A stretch of DNA of 64,000 nucleotides from contig CBDDEC010000001.1 of assembly GCA_965226785.1 (NCBI GenBank), forward strand, positions 186,001 to 250,000. Reading direction: 5' to 3'. Source of the DNA: CBDDEC01 sp965226785. GTDB taxonomy: Bacteria > Chloroflexota > Dehalococcoidia > UBA2979. This document shows, one piece after another, positions 44,199-53,899 of the stretch. The notes below the pieces were generated by a model that was not told the origin of the DNA, did no database searches, and saw only the letters and a program-made list of their open reading frames with translations. Each line of letters begins with the position of its first letter. Within the stretch, counting starts at the first letter, position 1. The translations under genes were made by a program, and so were the position numbers.

Positions 44199-45113
44199 AT
44201 GCGAGTCGGTGTGTCACTGACGACGGCGCTGGACGCGGGCGGGGCACGCGAGGGGGCGCGCTGGTTGATCGATCGCGCGGCGGCGGCGAGGGATGCAGAC
44301 CTCGATTCGCTGTTCGTGGGCGACCATCACGTCACCGGACCGGGCTCGTACTACCAGAATGTGCCGATCCTCGCGCGCATGCTGGCGGAGTGGGGCGACC
44401 GCCCGGCGGGAGCGCTGTTCCTGCTGCCGCTCTGGCATCCCGTGCTGCTCGCGGAGCAGATTGGGACGCTCGCATCGATCCACCAGGGTCGCTTCATCAT
44501 GCAGTGCGCGGGCGGGCGCGACGATGTCCAGTTCACCGGGATGGGCGTGCCCAAGGGCCAACGCCCTTCGAGGTTCGAGCAATCGCTGGGCATCATGCGC
44601 CAGCTCTGGGCCGGCGAGCGGCTCACGCACGAGGGCCGCTGGAACTTCGAGGAGGCGGCGATCGCGCCCGTGCCGCCAGAGCCCGTCGAGGTCTGGATCG
44701 GCGCGATGCTGAGCGCACCGATCGACCGTGCAGCACGGCTGGCTGACGGTTGGCTTGCCTCGCCCGGCCTCACCATCGCTCAGGCCTCCGCCGCCTCTGC
44801 TGAGTACCTCGAGCGTTGCGAGGCCCACGGCCGGCCGCCGCAGGCGGTGGCGGTGCGACGCGATGTCTACGTCGGCGCCAGCGACGAGGAGGCAGCGGCG
44901 ACCACGGCGCTGATCCTTGAGCGGGGCTACCGCGGCATGGACAGTTCCGCGCTGGCGATCGGCGGACCGGAGACGGTCGCCGCGCACTTCGCCGCGCTGG
45001 CCGAGGCGGGTTACACCGATGTGATCGTGCGCAACGTCGTGCGCGACCAGCCCGCGGCGCTTGCCTCGATCTCGCGGCTCGCCGAGGTACGCGAACGCGT
45101 GGCCGAGGCGTAG
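44199..45113 (+). CDS. LLM-class (luciferase-like, probably F420-dependent) oxidoreductase
   Basis: 304 residues from ATG 44199; the open frame from 44118 adds only non-family residues. LLM barrel features: DADLDSLFVGDHHVTG, LARMLAEWGDRPAGALFLLPLWHPVLLAEQIGTLASIHQGR, CAGGRDDVQFTGMG, IMRQLWAGERLTHEGRWNF and IGAMLSAPIDRAARLADGWL. Family members use F420 or FMN; the F420 type is common in this kind of genome but cannot be told from FMN here. A TAGACT hexamer lies about 45 bp upstream. Confidence 0.88.
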   Translation: MRVGVSLTTALDAGGAREGARWLIDRAAAARDADLDSLFVGDHHVTGPGSYYQNVPILARMLAEWGDRPAGALFLLPLWHPVLLAEQIGTLASIHQGRFIMQCAGGRDDVQFTGMGVPKGQRPSRFEQSLGIMRQLWAGERLTHEGRWNFEEAAIAPVPPEPVEVWIGAMLSAPIDRAARLADGWLASPGLTIAQASAASAEYLERCEAHGRPPQAVAVRRDVYVGASDEEAAATTALILERGYRGMDSSALAIGGPETVAAHFAALAEAGYTDVIVRNVVRDQPAALASISRLAEVRERVAEA

Positions 45114-45115
45114 CG

Positions 45116-45131
45116 GTCCGCTATGCTGCCG
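45116..45131 (+). promoter_or_regulatory. -10-type promoter element shared with 61000-61015
   Basis: GTCCGCTATGCTGCCG lies 30 bp before the enoyl-CoA hydratase start and recurs exactly at 61000-61015 before the phosphotriesterase gene. TATGCT is a plausible -10 hexamer; no clear -35 is seen. Confidence 0.35.
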
Positions 45132-45160
45132 GCGGCAAGCGACGACCGAACGGGGTGGCA

Positions 45161-45964
45161 ATGACCTACGAGCACCTGACCCTCGAGCGCCACGGGCCCG
45201 TGGCGCTCGTCACGCTGAACCGACCCGAGAAGCTGAACGCGCTGAACCGCGAGCTCCAGGACGAGACCCGCGCGGCCTGCGCCGAGGTCGAGGGTGACGA
45301 CGAGCTGCGCGCGCTGATCGTGACCGGCGCCGGGCGAGGCTTCTGCGCCGGCGCCGACCTCACGTCGGGGCGCACCCCGCCGTCCGAGGACTATGTGCCG
45401 CCGCAGAACGACCGGCTCGACGAGTTCGGGTGGGTCGGCGCGCAGGCGAAGGCGTTCTACCAGCTGAACAAGCCCACCATCGCGGCCGTCAACGGCGTCG
45501 CCGCCGGCGCCGGGATGAGTCTCGCGCTGGCCTGCGACATGCGCGTCGGCGATCCCAACTCGAGGTTCAAGACGGTCTTCATCGAGCGCAGCCTTTCGCC
45601 CGACTCCGGGATGTCGTTCTTCCTGCCTCGGATCATCGGCTACTCGCGCGCGGCGGACCTGATCTTCACCAGCCGCCCGGTCGACGCCGAGGAAGCACAC
45701 CGCATCGGACTGCTCGACCGCGTGTTCGACGAGGGCGGCCTGATCGATGGCGCGATGGAGCTGGCGAACCAGATCTCGTTCTGGCCGCCGGTAGCGATGC
45801 GGTCCGCGAAGCGGGTGCTGCAGCGCAACATGCAGCTCGACCTCGACGACGCGCTGATCTACGAGACGGCCGGTCTCAGCTTCGCCCGGCGGGCGCCGCA
45901 CGATGTGCGCGAGTCCGGCCTGTCGTTCCGCGAGAAGCGCGACCCGGACTTCACCGGCGTCTAA
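45161..45964 (+). CDS. enoyl-CoA hydratase/isomerase family protein
   Basis: 267 residues from ATG 45161 (GTG 45155 alternative). Crotonase core: LVTLNRPEKLNALNREL, GRGFCAGADLTSG, KPTIAAVNGVAAGAGMSLALACDMRVG and IERSLSPDSGMSFFLPRIIGYSRAADLIF. The segment SPDSGMSFFLPR is that of the PaaG/isomerase-like branch, in which the catalytic Asp/Ser replaces the hydratase Glu. Likely a fatty-acid or ring-derived acyl-CoA enzyme. It ends 15 bp from the convergent nitroreductase gene. Confidence 0.9.
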   Translation: MTYEHLTLERHGPVALVTLNRPEKLNALNRELQDETRAACAEVEGDDELRALIVTGAGRGFCAGADLTSGRTPPSEDYVPPQNDRLDEFGWVGAQAKAFYQLNKPTIAAVNGVAAGAGMSLALACDMRVGDPNSRFKTVFIERSLSPDSGMSFFLPRIIGYSRAADLIFTSRPVDAEEAHRIGLLDRVFDEGGLIDGAMELANQISFWPPVAMRSAKRVLQRNMQLDLDDALIYETAGLSFARRAPHDVRESGLSFREKRDPDFTGV

Positions 45965-45979
45965 GGCGGAGTCTCTCCG

Positions 45980-46654
45980 TTAGCCGCCGATCCAGCGGTC
46001 GCGCCAACCCTCGTCGGGCTGGTCGTCGGCGAACGGCCAGGGGGCGCCCCAGGTGTCGAGGCTGACGACCTTCTTGACGGGGCGGCGGCCGACCGGGCCG
46101 ATCTGGTCGCTTGGCCAGCCGATCGGGATCAGGCCGTGTGCGACCTGACCATCGGGGATCTCGAGCAGTTCGTTGAGCCGCTCCTCGTGGCCGCGGTGGA
46201 ACGCGGTCAGCACCGCGCCGAGGCCGAGGCCGCGCGCGGCGAGCAATAGGTTCTGGATCGCCGGATAGAGCGTGCCTCCCGCCTGCGGCGGACCGCAGAC
46301 GAAGAGGTGCACCGGCACCTCCGCGAAGTGCCGCGCGAGGTCGTCCGTCGAGCGCACGACGAGTCGCATCTGGCGGGGCAGCGCGTCGATCTTCGAAGGG
46401 TCGTCCACGTACTGCTGTCCGTAGGACGCCCACGTCTGCCAGTACATCTCGCCGATCTGACGACGCTTCTCCTCGTCGCGCACGACGAGGAAGTGCCAGA
46501 TCTGCATGTTCGAGCCGGCGGGTGCGCGGATCGCCGCATCGAGGACCTGAAACAGCGTCTCGTCATCGACCGGGTCGGGTTTGAAGCGGCGTAGGGCGCG
46601 CGTCGAGTAAAGCGCCTCGAACAGTCCAACATCCGCGGGCGGCTTCAGCTCCAT
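45980..46654 (-). CDS. nitroreductase-family FMN protein
   Basis: 224 residues. Nitroreductase fold with YSTRALRRFKPDPVDDETLF, AAIRAPAGSNMQIWHFLVVRD (FMN phosphate and ring contacts), PVHLFVCGPPQAGGTLYPAIQNLLLAARGLGLGAVLT and IPIGWPSDQIGPVGRRPV at the end. It reduces nitro compounds, quinones or flavins with NAD(P)H. It follows the ABC exporter genes on the minus strand at 61 bp, so it may be transcribed with them. Confidence 0.9.
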   Translation of the reverse strand: MELKPPADVGLFEALYSTRALRRFKPDPVDDETLFQVLDAAIRAPAGSNMQIWHFLVVRDEEKRRQIGEMYWQTWASYGQQYVDDPSKIDALPRQMRLVVRSTDDLARHFAEVPVHLFVCGPPQAGGTLYPAIQNLLLAARGLGLGAVLTAFHRGHEERLNELLEIPDGQVAHGLIPIGWPSDQIGPVGRRPVKKVVSLDTWGAPWPFADDQPDEGWRDRWIGG

Positions 46655-46715
46655 CGGGGGCCCTCTTCGATCGGCAATGTGGCGAACGTGGGTGCCAGCC
46701 TAGGGCCTCGCGAGG

Positions 46716-48518
46716 TTATGGCGTGGCCGTGTCCTGGTCGCTGTACTGCAGCTCGTAGAGCCGCGTGTAGAAGCCTCCGGTCGCGACCAGCTGTTCGTGT
46801 GTGCCCTCCTCGACCAGCTCGCCGAGGTGGAGCACGACGATGCGGTCGACGGCGCGGATTGTGTTCAGACGGTGCGCGATCACGATCGAGGTACGCCCCG
46901 ACATGACCTGCTCCAGGCCGCGCTGGATCGTGGACTCAGTCTCGGGGTCGATGCTCGCCGTGGCCTCGTCCATCACCAGCACGATCTCCGGGTCGAACGC
47001 GGCCACGCGGGCCAGCGCGATCAGCTGCTTCTGCCCCGTCGAGAGGTTCGCGCCGCGCTCGGCGAGCACGGTGTCGTAGCCCTCGTTCAGTCGCGAGATG
47101 AACGCGGAGGCGCCGACCGCCTCAGCAGCGAACCGGATCTGCTCGTCGCTGATCGAGGGGTCACGCAACCGGATATTCTGGGCGACCGAGTCCGTCAAGA
47201 TGAACGGGTCCTGCAGCATGATCCCCACGTGCCGCCGTAGCTCGCGCTGGCGGAAACGCCCGATCGGGACGCCGTCGACTCGGATCTCTCCGCGCTGGAC
47301 GTGGTAGAAACGGCTCAGCAGCGCCATCATCGTCGACTTGCCGGCGCCGGTCGCACCGACGATGGCGACCTTCTCGCCCGGTTCGAGCGTGAAGCTGACA
47401 TCGCGCAGCACCCAGTTGTCCTCGTTGTAGGCGAACCAGACCTGGTCGAACTCGATGCGGCCGACGATCTCATCGAGCTCCGCCGGGTACTCGGGGTCGG
47501 TCAGCTCCTCGGGCTCATCGAGGACGCCGATGATGCGCTCGCCGGAGGCCATGGCCGCCTGCAGCAGCGTGTAGCGCTCCGAGAGGTCACGAATCGGCCA
47601 GAAGAAGCGCTGCATGTAGTTGATGAACGCGATCAACGTTCCAATGGTCACGGCCTCGCCGATGACCTGTGCTCCGCCGTACCAGAGGATCACGCCGGTG
47701 GTGATGGCGCCGAATATGATCACGGTCGGCTCGAAGACCGCGTACCAGAAGATGATGCGCAGGTTCGCCGCCAGCACGCCCCGGTTGCGCTCGTCGAAGT
47801 ACTCAAGGTTCCGATCCTGCCGGTTGAAGAGCTGCACGACCGAGACGCCGGTGATCAGCTCGTTCAGGTAGGCGTTGAGACGCGCGATCCAGATGCGCTC
47901 GTCGCGGAACGCGGCGCGCTGTTTGGTAGCGAAGCGGCGGATCAGGAACACCAGAGGTATCAGGAACACGTACATGATCAGCGCCAGCTGCCAGTTGAGG
48001 ATGAACAACACGACGATGATGCCTGCCACCATCAGCAGGTTCGTCAGCATCTGCACGACGCCTTGCGAGATCATCTGTTCGAGCTGGTTGATGTCGTTGT
48101 TCAGCCGCGTCACCAGCCGGCCCACCGGGTTGCGGTCGAAGAACGAGACCGACATACGCTGGATGTGGCGGAAGAGGTCCATGCGTAGGTCCATCATCAC
48201 CCGCTGGCCGACCCAGGCCATCAGGTACGCCTGCACGTAACGCAGCACGAAGATGCCGATCAGCGAAGCGACAAAGGCGACGGCCAGCTCGCCCAGCTGG
48301 TCGGTGCGCGCGCCCTCGGGGTGGGCGATCTGGCCGTCGATGGCCTCGCGCAAGATCAGCACCGGGATCAGCTCCAGCGCGGCGACGCCGATCATCATCA
48401 CTACGGCGACCAGCACCGGCCAGCGGTGGGGCACAAGGTAGGAGCCGAGCCGTCGCAGGATGCGACCGTCGTAGATGGTCCCGAGCGTCAGTTCATCTTC
48501 GTAGTAGCTGGCGCTCAT
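46716..48518 (-). CDS. heterodimeric ABC exporter subunit (permease-ATPase half)
   Basis: 600 residues. Six-span type I exporter membrane domain (residues 25-330, for example ALELIPVLILREAID and WQLALIMYVFLIPLVFLIRR) and an ATPase domain with Walker A GATGAGKSTMM, signature LSTGQKQLIALARV and Walker B VLVMDEATASID. The signature is LSTGQ, not LSGGQ, while Walker B keeps its Glu. The partner upstream has the reverse pattern (LSGGQ with an Asp after Walker B), as in heterodimeric exporters with one degenerate ATP site. The genes overlap by 4 bp (ATGA). Substrate unknown. Confidence 0.92.
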   Translation of the reverse strand: MSASYYEDELTLGTIYDGRILRRLGSYLVPHRWPVLVAVVMMIGVAALELIPVLILREAIDGQIAHPEGARTDQLGELAVAFVASLIGIFVLRYVQAYLMAWVGQRVMMDLRMDLFRHIQRMSVSFFDRNPVGRLVTRLNNDINQLEQMISQGVVQMLTNLLMVAGIIVVLFILNWQLALIMYVFLIPLVFLIRRFATKQRAAFRDERIWIARLNAYLNELITGVSVVQLFNRQDRNLEYFDERNRGVLAANLRIIFWYAVFEPTVIIFGAITTGVILWYGGAQVIGEAVTIGTLIAFINYMQRFFWPIRDLSERYTLLQAAMASGERIIGVLDEPEELTDPEYPAELDEIVGRIEFDQVWFAYNEDNWVLRDVSFTLEPGEKVAIVGATGAGKSTMMALLSRFYHVQRGEIRVDGVPIGRFRQRELRRHVGIMLQDPFILTDSVAQNIRLRDPSISDEQIRFAAEAVGASAFISRLNEGYDTVLAERGANLSTGQKQLIALARVAAFDPEIVLVMDEATASIDPETESTIQRGLEQVMSGRTSIVIAHRLNTIRAVDRIVVLHLGELVEEGTHEQLVATGGFYTRLYELQYSDQDTATP

Positions 48519-50345
48519 GCGTCGCCTTCCTCGTCGGGCCCGCCGTCGAGGAGCTCCGCCTCGCCCTCCTCGCGCTCCGCCTTCCGGCGCTCGCTGCGCA
48601 GTTGCTGCTGGAAGAAGCGCGCGTACAGCCCGCCGCGAGCGACCAGCTCCTGGTGGGTGCCGACCTCGCTGATGTGCTTGTCTTCGAGCGTGACGATCAG
48701 GTCCGCCGATCGCAGCGTCGAGGTGCGGTGGGCGATCACGATCGTCGTGCGGTCGCGCATGACCTCGCGCAGGCGCTTCAGGATCTCCTCCTCGGTGTGC
48801 GTGTCGACATGCGAGAGCGAGTCGTCGAGCACGAGGATCGGCGCCTCCTTGAGCAGTGCGCGCGCGAGCGCGGCCCGCTGCTTCTGGCCGCCGGAGAGTG
48901 TGACGCCGCGCTCGCCGATCACGGTGTCGATGCCGCCCAGCAGCTGGTCGAGGTCGTTCGAGAGCTGCGAGGTTTCGACGGCGCGAATGAGCTCGGACTC
49001 CGGCGGGTCGTCACGGCCATATCCGATGTTGCCGCGCAGCGAGTCGGAGAAGAGGAACGATTCCTGCGGCACGACCGCCACGAGGGCACGGAGCTGTTCC
49101 AGGGGCAGCTCGCGCACGTCGCGGCCGTCGATGGTGACCGAGCCCTGTGCCGGGTCGATCATCCGCACGAGCGCGTTGATCAGCGAGGTCTATACCCGAG
49201 CCGGTCTCCCCAACGATGGCGACCGTCCGCCCTGCCGGGATCTCGAGATCGATGTCCTCGAGGATCGGCTCGTTGTCGCCGTAGGCGATCGTGACGCCAT
49301 GGAAGGCGACATTGCCCCGCACCGCTGCGAGCGGGGAGGGCGGATCCGGGTCGGCGATCTCCGGGGCCGTGTGCAGCACCTCGTTAATTCGCCGGTTGGC
49401 GACCATGCCCTGCTGCCAGCTGGCGACGACCCAGCCGACGAACGTCAGCTGCTGCGCGAGCAGGCCGAGGATGATGTTGAACCGCACGAACTCGCCCACG
49501 CTGATGCGACCGGCGGCGACATCCTGGCCGCCGAACCAGAGCACGAGCGCGGCGCCGATGCCCGTCATCAGGATCATCACCGGGAAGAGCCCCGACAGGT
49601 AGATGGCGAGTCGCAGCGAGCGGCGCATCATCTCGCGGTTCGCGCCATCGAACATCTCGATCTCCGCCTCTTCCTGGGCGTACGCCTTGATGGCGCGAAT
49701 GCCGGAGATGTTCTCTTGCGATCGCTCGGTCAGCACCGCCATCTGCTCCTGCACCTGCAGGAAGCGCTTCTCGACCTCGGTCTCGAAGTAGGCCACCAGG
49801 ATCACGACTGCCGGCAGGTAGGAGATCGAGATCAACGTCAGCCGGATGTCGATCGAGAGCAGGATGCCGACGCCCATCGTCACCATCACCAGCGTGCGCC
49901 CGATGTCGACGACCGTCGGGCCGAGGAGGTTGCGGACCGCCTGCAGGTCGTTGGTGGCGCGCGACATCAGGTCGCCGGTGCGGCTGCGCAGGTAGAACCG
50001 CTGGTCGAGGACGAGCAGGTGAATCGCGAGGTCGTTGCGCAGCCGGTACTCGATCTGACGAGAGGCGCCAGCGACCTGGAGCCGCGACCAGTAGCGCAGC
50101 GCGCTTTCGACGGCCGCCAGCAGCAGCAGCAGACCGGCGTAGCCCGCGAGCACACGGACCGTCGCCGAGCCCTCGTCGACATCGTCGATGGCGAGCTGTA
50201 TGAGGAACGGGGCCACCAGCGCGGCGAACGTCCCGACCACGAGCACGATGAAGCCGCTCGTGTAGCGCCACTTGTAGGCGCGCAGGTAGAACACCATGCG
50301 GTTGCCGCGGAACGGCTCGGCGGGGGCGACGACAGCCACGGTCAA
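48515..50345 (-). CDS. heterodimeric ABC exporter subunit, frameshifted at Walker A
   Basis: The start at 50345 encodes the six-span domain (GFIVLVVGTFAALVAPFLIQLAI, RTGDLMSRATNDLQAVRNLLG) and the ATPase up to AIVGETGSG, then reads IDLADQ. The -1 frame continues TSLINALVRMIDPAQGS to a stop at 48515 with signature LSGGQKQRAALARAL and Walker B ILVLDDSLSHVD. One extra base (A49192 on the plus strand) splits the Walker A lysine codon; without it the sequence is GETGSGKTSL and the protein 609 residues. The Asp after Walker B where Glu is catalytic marks this as the degenerate-site half. It pairs with 46716-48518. Confidence 0.85.
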
Positions 50346-50508
50346 TCCGGGTGTAGGCGCACGGCGCCCCGACCGCGCTGGCTTCGGTTCGTTGAGAAAG
50401 TGGTGGGGGCGCTATGACAATACGCATTGATGATCGCGCCGGATCGCTTCGACGGCAAGATCATCCGTTACGTTCTCGCGTTTCCCACGCACGCCTCGTC
50501 GAGGGACA

Positions 50509-51060
50509 ATGCGCGTCATGGACATCGACCAGGCTCACGGCGCGAGCCACGGCGAGCCGGACCGGCGAGACCTTGCGGCGATCGAGGTCATGGCAGGCGT
50601 CGAGCGCGTGTTTGTGAACGACTCCCGCTGGTGGCAGAACGCGTCCTTCGCGCTGCCGTTGGGCGGCGCTGTACTGGCGCTCGCCGTCGGTCTGGTCGCG
50701 AGCAGCGGCGAGGCGATGGGGTTCGGCATCTTCCTCGCGGCCGTCACGGTGCTGATGATCCCCGTGGTGCTGTTCACGTGGCGCTCCACGGCCACCTCGA
50801 TCGTGCTCACGCGCGACGGTGCCGTCGCGCTGCACCTCGGACGCTCGCTGCACGAGCTGCGCTGGTCCGAACTGCAGCGCATCGACGAGGTGAACTACCT
50901 CGGCAACACGCGCTACAAGCTGCTGCACGGTGAGGATGAGTTCATGACCGTCGAGAGCGAGATCGCCGGTCAGGAGGCGCTCGTCGAGGCGGCCTTCGCG
51001 CTCTCCGGCCTCGAACGACAGAGCGCCAGCGCCGCCAGCAACGACGAGGAGCCATCATGA
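50509..51060 (+). CDS. membrane protein with PH-like domain
   Basis: 183 residues from ATG 50509 (GAGGGA upstream). Two spans at residues 47-90 (FALPLGGAVLALAVGLVAS, GFGIFLAAVTVLMIPVVLF) precede a small beta domain (TATSIVLTRDGAVALHLGRSLHELRWSELQRIDEVNYLGNTRYKLL) that resembles bacterial PH/YdbT-like domains. The last 15 residues are Ser/Ala/Glu-rich. Its stop overlaps the next gene by ATGA, so the YbaK-like protein is co-translated. Confidence 0.7.
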   Translation: MRVMDIDQAHGASHGEPDRRDLAAIEVMAGVERVFVNDSRWWQNASFALPLGGAVLALAVGLVASSGEAMGFGIFLAAVTVLMIPVVLFTWRSTATSIVLTRDGAVALHLGRSLHELRWSELQRIDEVNYLGNTRYKLLHGEDEFMTVESEIAGQEALVEAAFALSGLERQSASAASNDEEPS

Positions 51061-51566
51061 CGACCGAGGGTGGGACCCGCGACGCAGCGGCGGCAGCGCT
51101 GGCGCAGCTCGACGACCTGGGCGCGGCCTACGAGGTGATCGAGTGCGAGCCCGAGTGGGCCGACACTGCGGCGTTCTGTGAACACTACGGCGTACCCCTC
51201 GATCGCTCCGGGAACTGCATCGTGGTCGCGACGAAGCGGGATCCGAAGCAGTTCTGTGCCTGCCTCGTGCTGTCGACCGTTCGGCTGGACGTGAACAAGA
51301 CCGTCAAGAGACTGCTGGGCGCGCGCGCCTCGTTCGCCTCGCCGGAGGACACGATGGCGCTGACCGGCATGATGATCGGCGGCGTCACGCCGTTCGGACT
51401 GCCCTCCGACCTGCCGCTGTACGTGGACGCACCGATCGAGGCGATCGATTACATCGTCGTGGGTGGCGGCAGCCGATCGCAGAAACTGAAAGTCGCGCCG
51501 TCCGTGATCACGTCGCTGCCCAACGCGGAGCTGATCGAGGGCCTGGGGCTGCCGGCGCGTGAGTGA
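51057..51566 (+). CDS. YbaK/EbsC-family aminoacyl-tRNA deacylase-like protein
   Basis: 169 residues. YbaK/ProX fold with CIVVATKRDPKQFCACLVLSTVRLDVNKTVKRLLG (Lys near the centre expected at the active site), RASFASPEDTMALTGMMIGGVTPFGLPSDLPLYVD and VVGGGSRSQKLKVAP. The family removes mischarged amino acids from tRNA, most often Cys-tRNA-Pro or Ala-tRNA-Pro. It is coupled to the PH-like membrane gene, which is unusual company; which amino acid it edits is unknown. Confidence 0.85.
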   Translation: MTTEGGTRDAAAAALAQLDDLGAAYEVIECEPEWADTAAFCEHYGVPLDRSGNCIVVATKRDPKQFCACLVLSTVRLDVNKTVKRLLGARASFASPEDTMALTGMMIGGVTPFGLPSDLPLYVDAPIEAIDYIVVGGGSRSQKLKVAPSVITSLPNAELIEGLGLPARE

Positions 51567-51577
51567 CAGTCCGAGGA

Positions 51578-51982
51578 CTAGTCGAAGTGCTGCCGAGGAT
51601 CGCGGGACAGCTCTGCCTCGTGGAGGATCGCCTCCGCCTCGGCAATGACGGTGCGCCGTTCCATCCGCACGCGGTGCTCGGCAGCGTTGCGCTGCGCTGC
51701 CGGATAGAGGGCGACCCAGACGCGGAAGCCGGCCATCAGCCCGGCGGCGAGACCGAGCGAGAGCCCGACCCAGAACGCCACCCACACGACCGAGGCGACG
51801 AGCAGTCCCTCGACGCCTGACCCGAAGCCGCCGAGTGCGGAGATCGAGACGATCCAGATCGTGAGCATCGCGGCGACGATGCTCGACGTGATCAGGCCGA
51901 GCCCGAGGGCCAACAGCACGGCTGGGCGGAAACCCTCAAGCTCATCGCGACGTTGCGAGGCGCGGGTCGATGGCGTGCTCAT
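51578..51982 (-). CDS. small two-span membrane protein
   Basis: 134 residues from ATG 51982; the longer open frame is antisense noise over the thioredoxin-like gene. Two hydrophobic spans (VLLALGLGLITSSIVAAMLTIWIV and GLLVASVVWVAFWVGLSLGLAAG) and a charged C-terminal helix (NAAEHRVRMERRTVIAEAEAILHEAE). No recognised family. Convergent with the YbaK gene, 11 bp apart. Confidence 0.65.
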   Translation of the reverse strand: MSTPSTRASQRRDELEGFRPAVLLALGLGLITSSIVAAMLTIWIVSISALGGFGSGVEGLLVASVVWVAFWVGLSLGLAAGLMAGFRVWVALYPAAQRNAAEHRVRMERRTVIAEAEAILHEAELSRDPRQHFD

Positions 51983-52123
51983 GCCGGAGAGGATAGACGA
52001 GTCGCGTACCTCGGCGGCCCGGGGCGCGCAATTCTTGCAGCTTCGCAACCGCTCGTGACGCGCGTTACAGCCAGTGTCCCGCTCTCGCCGCTTCACTGGA
52101 TGAGGTTGCAGGGGAGGACCGTG

Positions 52124-52774
52124 GTGGCGAAGCGGAGCGGGCGATCGCGGCGAGCTGAACGGCGAGCGGCAGAGCGCGAGCGCGCTCGCAGCCGCGACGT
52201 CGATGGCGGCGGCGGCGGCCGAGGCCCATCTGCACCGTCGGCCGGACCAAGCTGGCGCTCGATCGGCGCCGCCGGTGGTGCGATCGCCGCGGTCGTCGTG
52301 ATCGCAGCCGTCGTCTTCGGCGGCGGTGGCGGCAATGGCGCCTCGAACATCACCTCGGTGGAGACCGCGACTATGCTCGTCACGGCGGTCGAGAACGCCG
52401 GTGGCTCCACGATCTCGGTGCACGAAGGCAACGCGCACACGGTGCTGCATGCCGACGACCCGCTGCCGACAGTATCGTCGCCGCGGCCCGACGGCCGTAA
52501 CACCCTCGTCTGGTTCTCTGGCACGTGGTGCCACTTCTGCGAGCGCATGGAGCCCTTCGCCCACGAGACGGCCTCGCAGTTTGGCGAACAGTTCGTGTTC
52601 ATGGAGAAGTCGGTCGACCACGACCGCGGCGCAGCGTCGCGCTACGGAGTGCGAGGCACGCCCACGTTCGTGCTGATCGACGCCGCGGGCGACGAACTGG
52701 CGCGCTTCTTCTACCAGGAGGGGCCGAGCGCCTTTGGTGGCGCAATCCTCGACGCGCTCAGCCGCGCGGGCTAG
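52124..52774 (+). CDS. membrane-anchored thioredoxin-like protein
   Basis: 216 residues from GTG 52124, 5 nt after GGAGGA; GTG 52121 is possible. A basic cytoplasmic N-terminus rich in Arg (RSRRAERRAAERERARSRD), one span (IGAAGGAIAAVVVIAAVVFG), then a thioredoxin fold outside with TLVWFSGTWCHFCERMEPFA (CHFC redox pair), RYGVRGTPTFVLIDAAGDE (cis-Pro). Likely a periplasmic-side or surface disulfide reductase or oxidant. It overlaps the convergent LLM gene by 17 bp. Confidence 0.82.
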   Translation: MAKRSGRSRRAERRAAERERARSRDVDGGGGGRGPSAPSAGPSWRSIGAAGGAIAAVVVIAAVVFGGGGGNGASNITSVETATMLVTAVENAGGSTISVHEGNAHTVLHADDPLPTVSSPRPDGRNTLVWFSGTWCHFCERMEPFAHETASQFGEQFVFMEKSVDHDRGAASRYGVRGTPTFVLIDAAGDELARFFYQEGPSAFGGAILDALSRAG

Positions 52775-53792
52775 CCGCACTCGCACCTGTCTCGCTCGGC
52801 TCGCGGCGCTCGAGACCGAACACGCCGGCGACCAGTTCGTACGACCGCACGCGATCGGCGAAGTCGTATGTGATCGTGACCAGGACGAGCTCCTCGGCCG
52901 AGAACGATTCGGCCAGCGTCGTCAGCTTGTCGTGCACCCTGGAGGGATCGCCGATGGCGGATTGGCGGCGCGAGAACTCGATGTATTCGAGCTCCGGTTT
53001 CGAGTACTCGAAGGCGAGCGCGGTCTCGACGGACGGCACGGCGCCGTGGCGGAAGCGCCAACAGTACCGGCTCCACGAGAGCTCCTCGGCTTCCTCCTCG
53101 GTCGGTGCGCAGAGCGCCGAGACTCCGACCGACACGCGTGGCTCGTCGAGCCAGGGCGAGGGGGCAAAGCGGCGGCGGTACAGCGCGGTCGCGCGCTCGC
53201 CGGCCTCGGGGTTGATGAAGTGCGCGTAGGAGAAGGCGAGGCCGAGTTCGCCGGCGAGGATAGCGCTCTCCGTCGAGGAGCCGAGCAGCCACACCTCGGG
53301 CATCGAATCCCCCGCGGGCATCGCTCGCACGCCCTCGAAGGGGTGGCCCGGGGGGATGCGGTCCCCGAGGTAGGCGACGAGGTCGGCGACCTGGTCCGGA
53401 TAGTGCTCGAGGCCGAGCCAGCCCGGCCCGGTGCGCAGGGCGTCGATCGTCTGACGCCCGGTCCCCGCGGCGCGTCCGAGGCCCAGGTCGATACGCCCTG
53501 GGAACAGGGCTTCGAGCGTCCGGAACTGCTCGGCCACCTTGAGCGGGGAGTAGTGCGTGAGCATCACGCCGCCGGAGCCCACGCGCAGATGCTCTGTATT
53601 CGCTGCGATCTGCGGGATCAGCACCTCCGGCGCCGCTGAGGCCAGGGCGTGGCTGTTGTGGTGCTCCGCGAGCCAGTAGCGGTGATAACCGAGCCGGTCC
53701 GCCGCGCGCGCGAGCGCAATCGATTCGTGGATCGCCTCGGCGGCGGTGCCGCCGTCGCGGATCGGTGACTGGTCGAGGACGCTCAGACGCAT
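52758..53792 (-). CDS. LLM-class flavin-dependent oxidoreductase (MsnO8-like)
   Basis: 344 residues from ATG 53792; the frame opens earlier but without family sequence. LSVLDQSPIRDGGTAAEAIHES, YHRYWLAEHHNSHALASAAPEVLIP, LRVGSGGVMLTHYSPLKVAEQF, PGRIDLGLGRAAGT and LLGSSTESAILAGELGLAFS place it in the MsnO8/luciferase-like group that uses FMN. The divergent flavin-reductase-like gene starts 107 bp away and might supply reduced FMN. Substrate unknown. Confidence 0.9.
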   Translation of the reverse strand: MRLSVLDQSPIRDGGTAAEAIHESIALARAADRLGYHRYWLAEHHNSHALASAAPEVLIPQIAANTEHLRVGSGGVMLTHYSPLKVAEQFRTLEALFPGRIDLGLGRAAGTGRQTIDALRTGPGWLGLEHYPDQVADLVAYLGDRIPPGHPFEGVRAMPAGDSMPEVWLLGSSTESAILAGELGLAFSYAHFINPEAGERATALYRRRFAPSPWLDEPRVSVGVSALCAPTEEEAEELSWSRYCWRFRHGAVPSVETALAFEYSKPELEYIEFSRRQSAIGDPSRVHDKLTTLAESFSAEELVLVTITYDFADRVRSYELVAGVFGLERREPSETGASAASPRG

Positions 53793-53899
53793 CGCAGCCC
53801 TTTCGACCTCGATCGTATCTGGCGCGGACGATGCGCGCGTCCTCGGGTATCGTGGCTCCTCGACGGCACCGCGAGAGTCCACCCGGAGCGAGCGAAGCG

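Noticed and set aside
48321..50417. 698-residue plus-strand ORF
   Set aside because: Antisense to the second ABC exporter gene; no family pattern.
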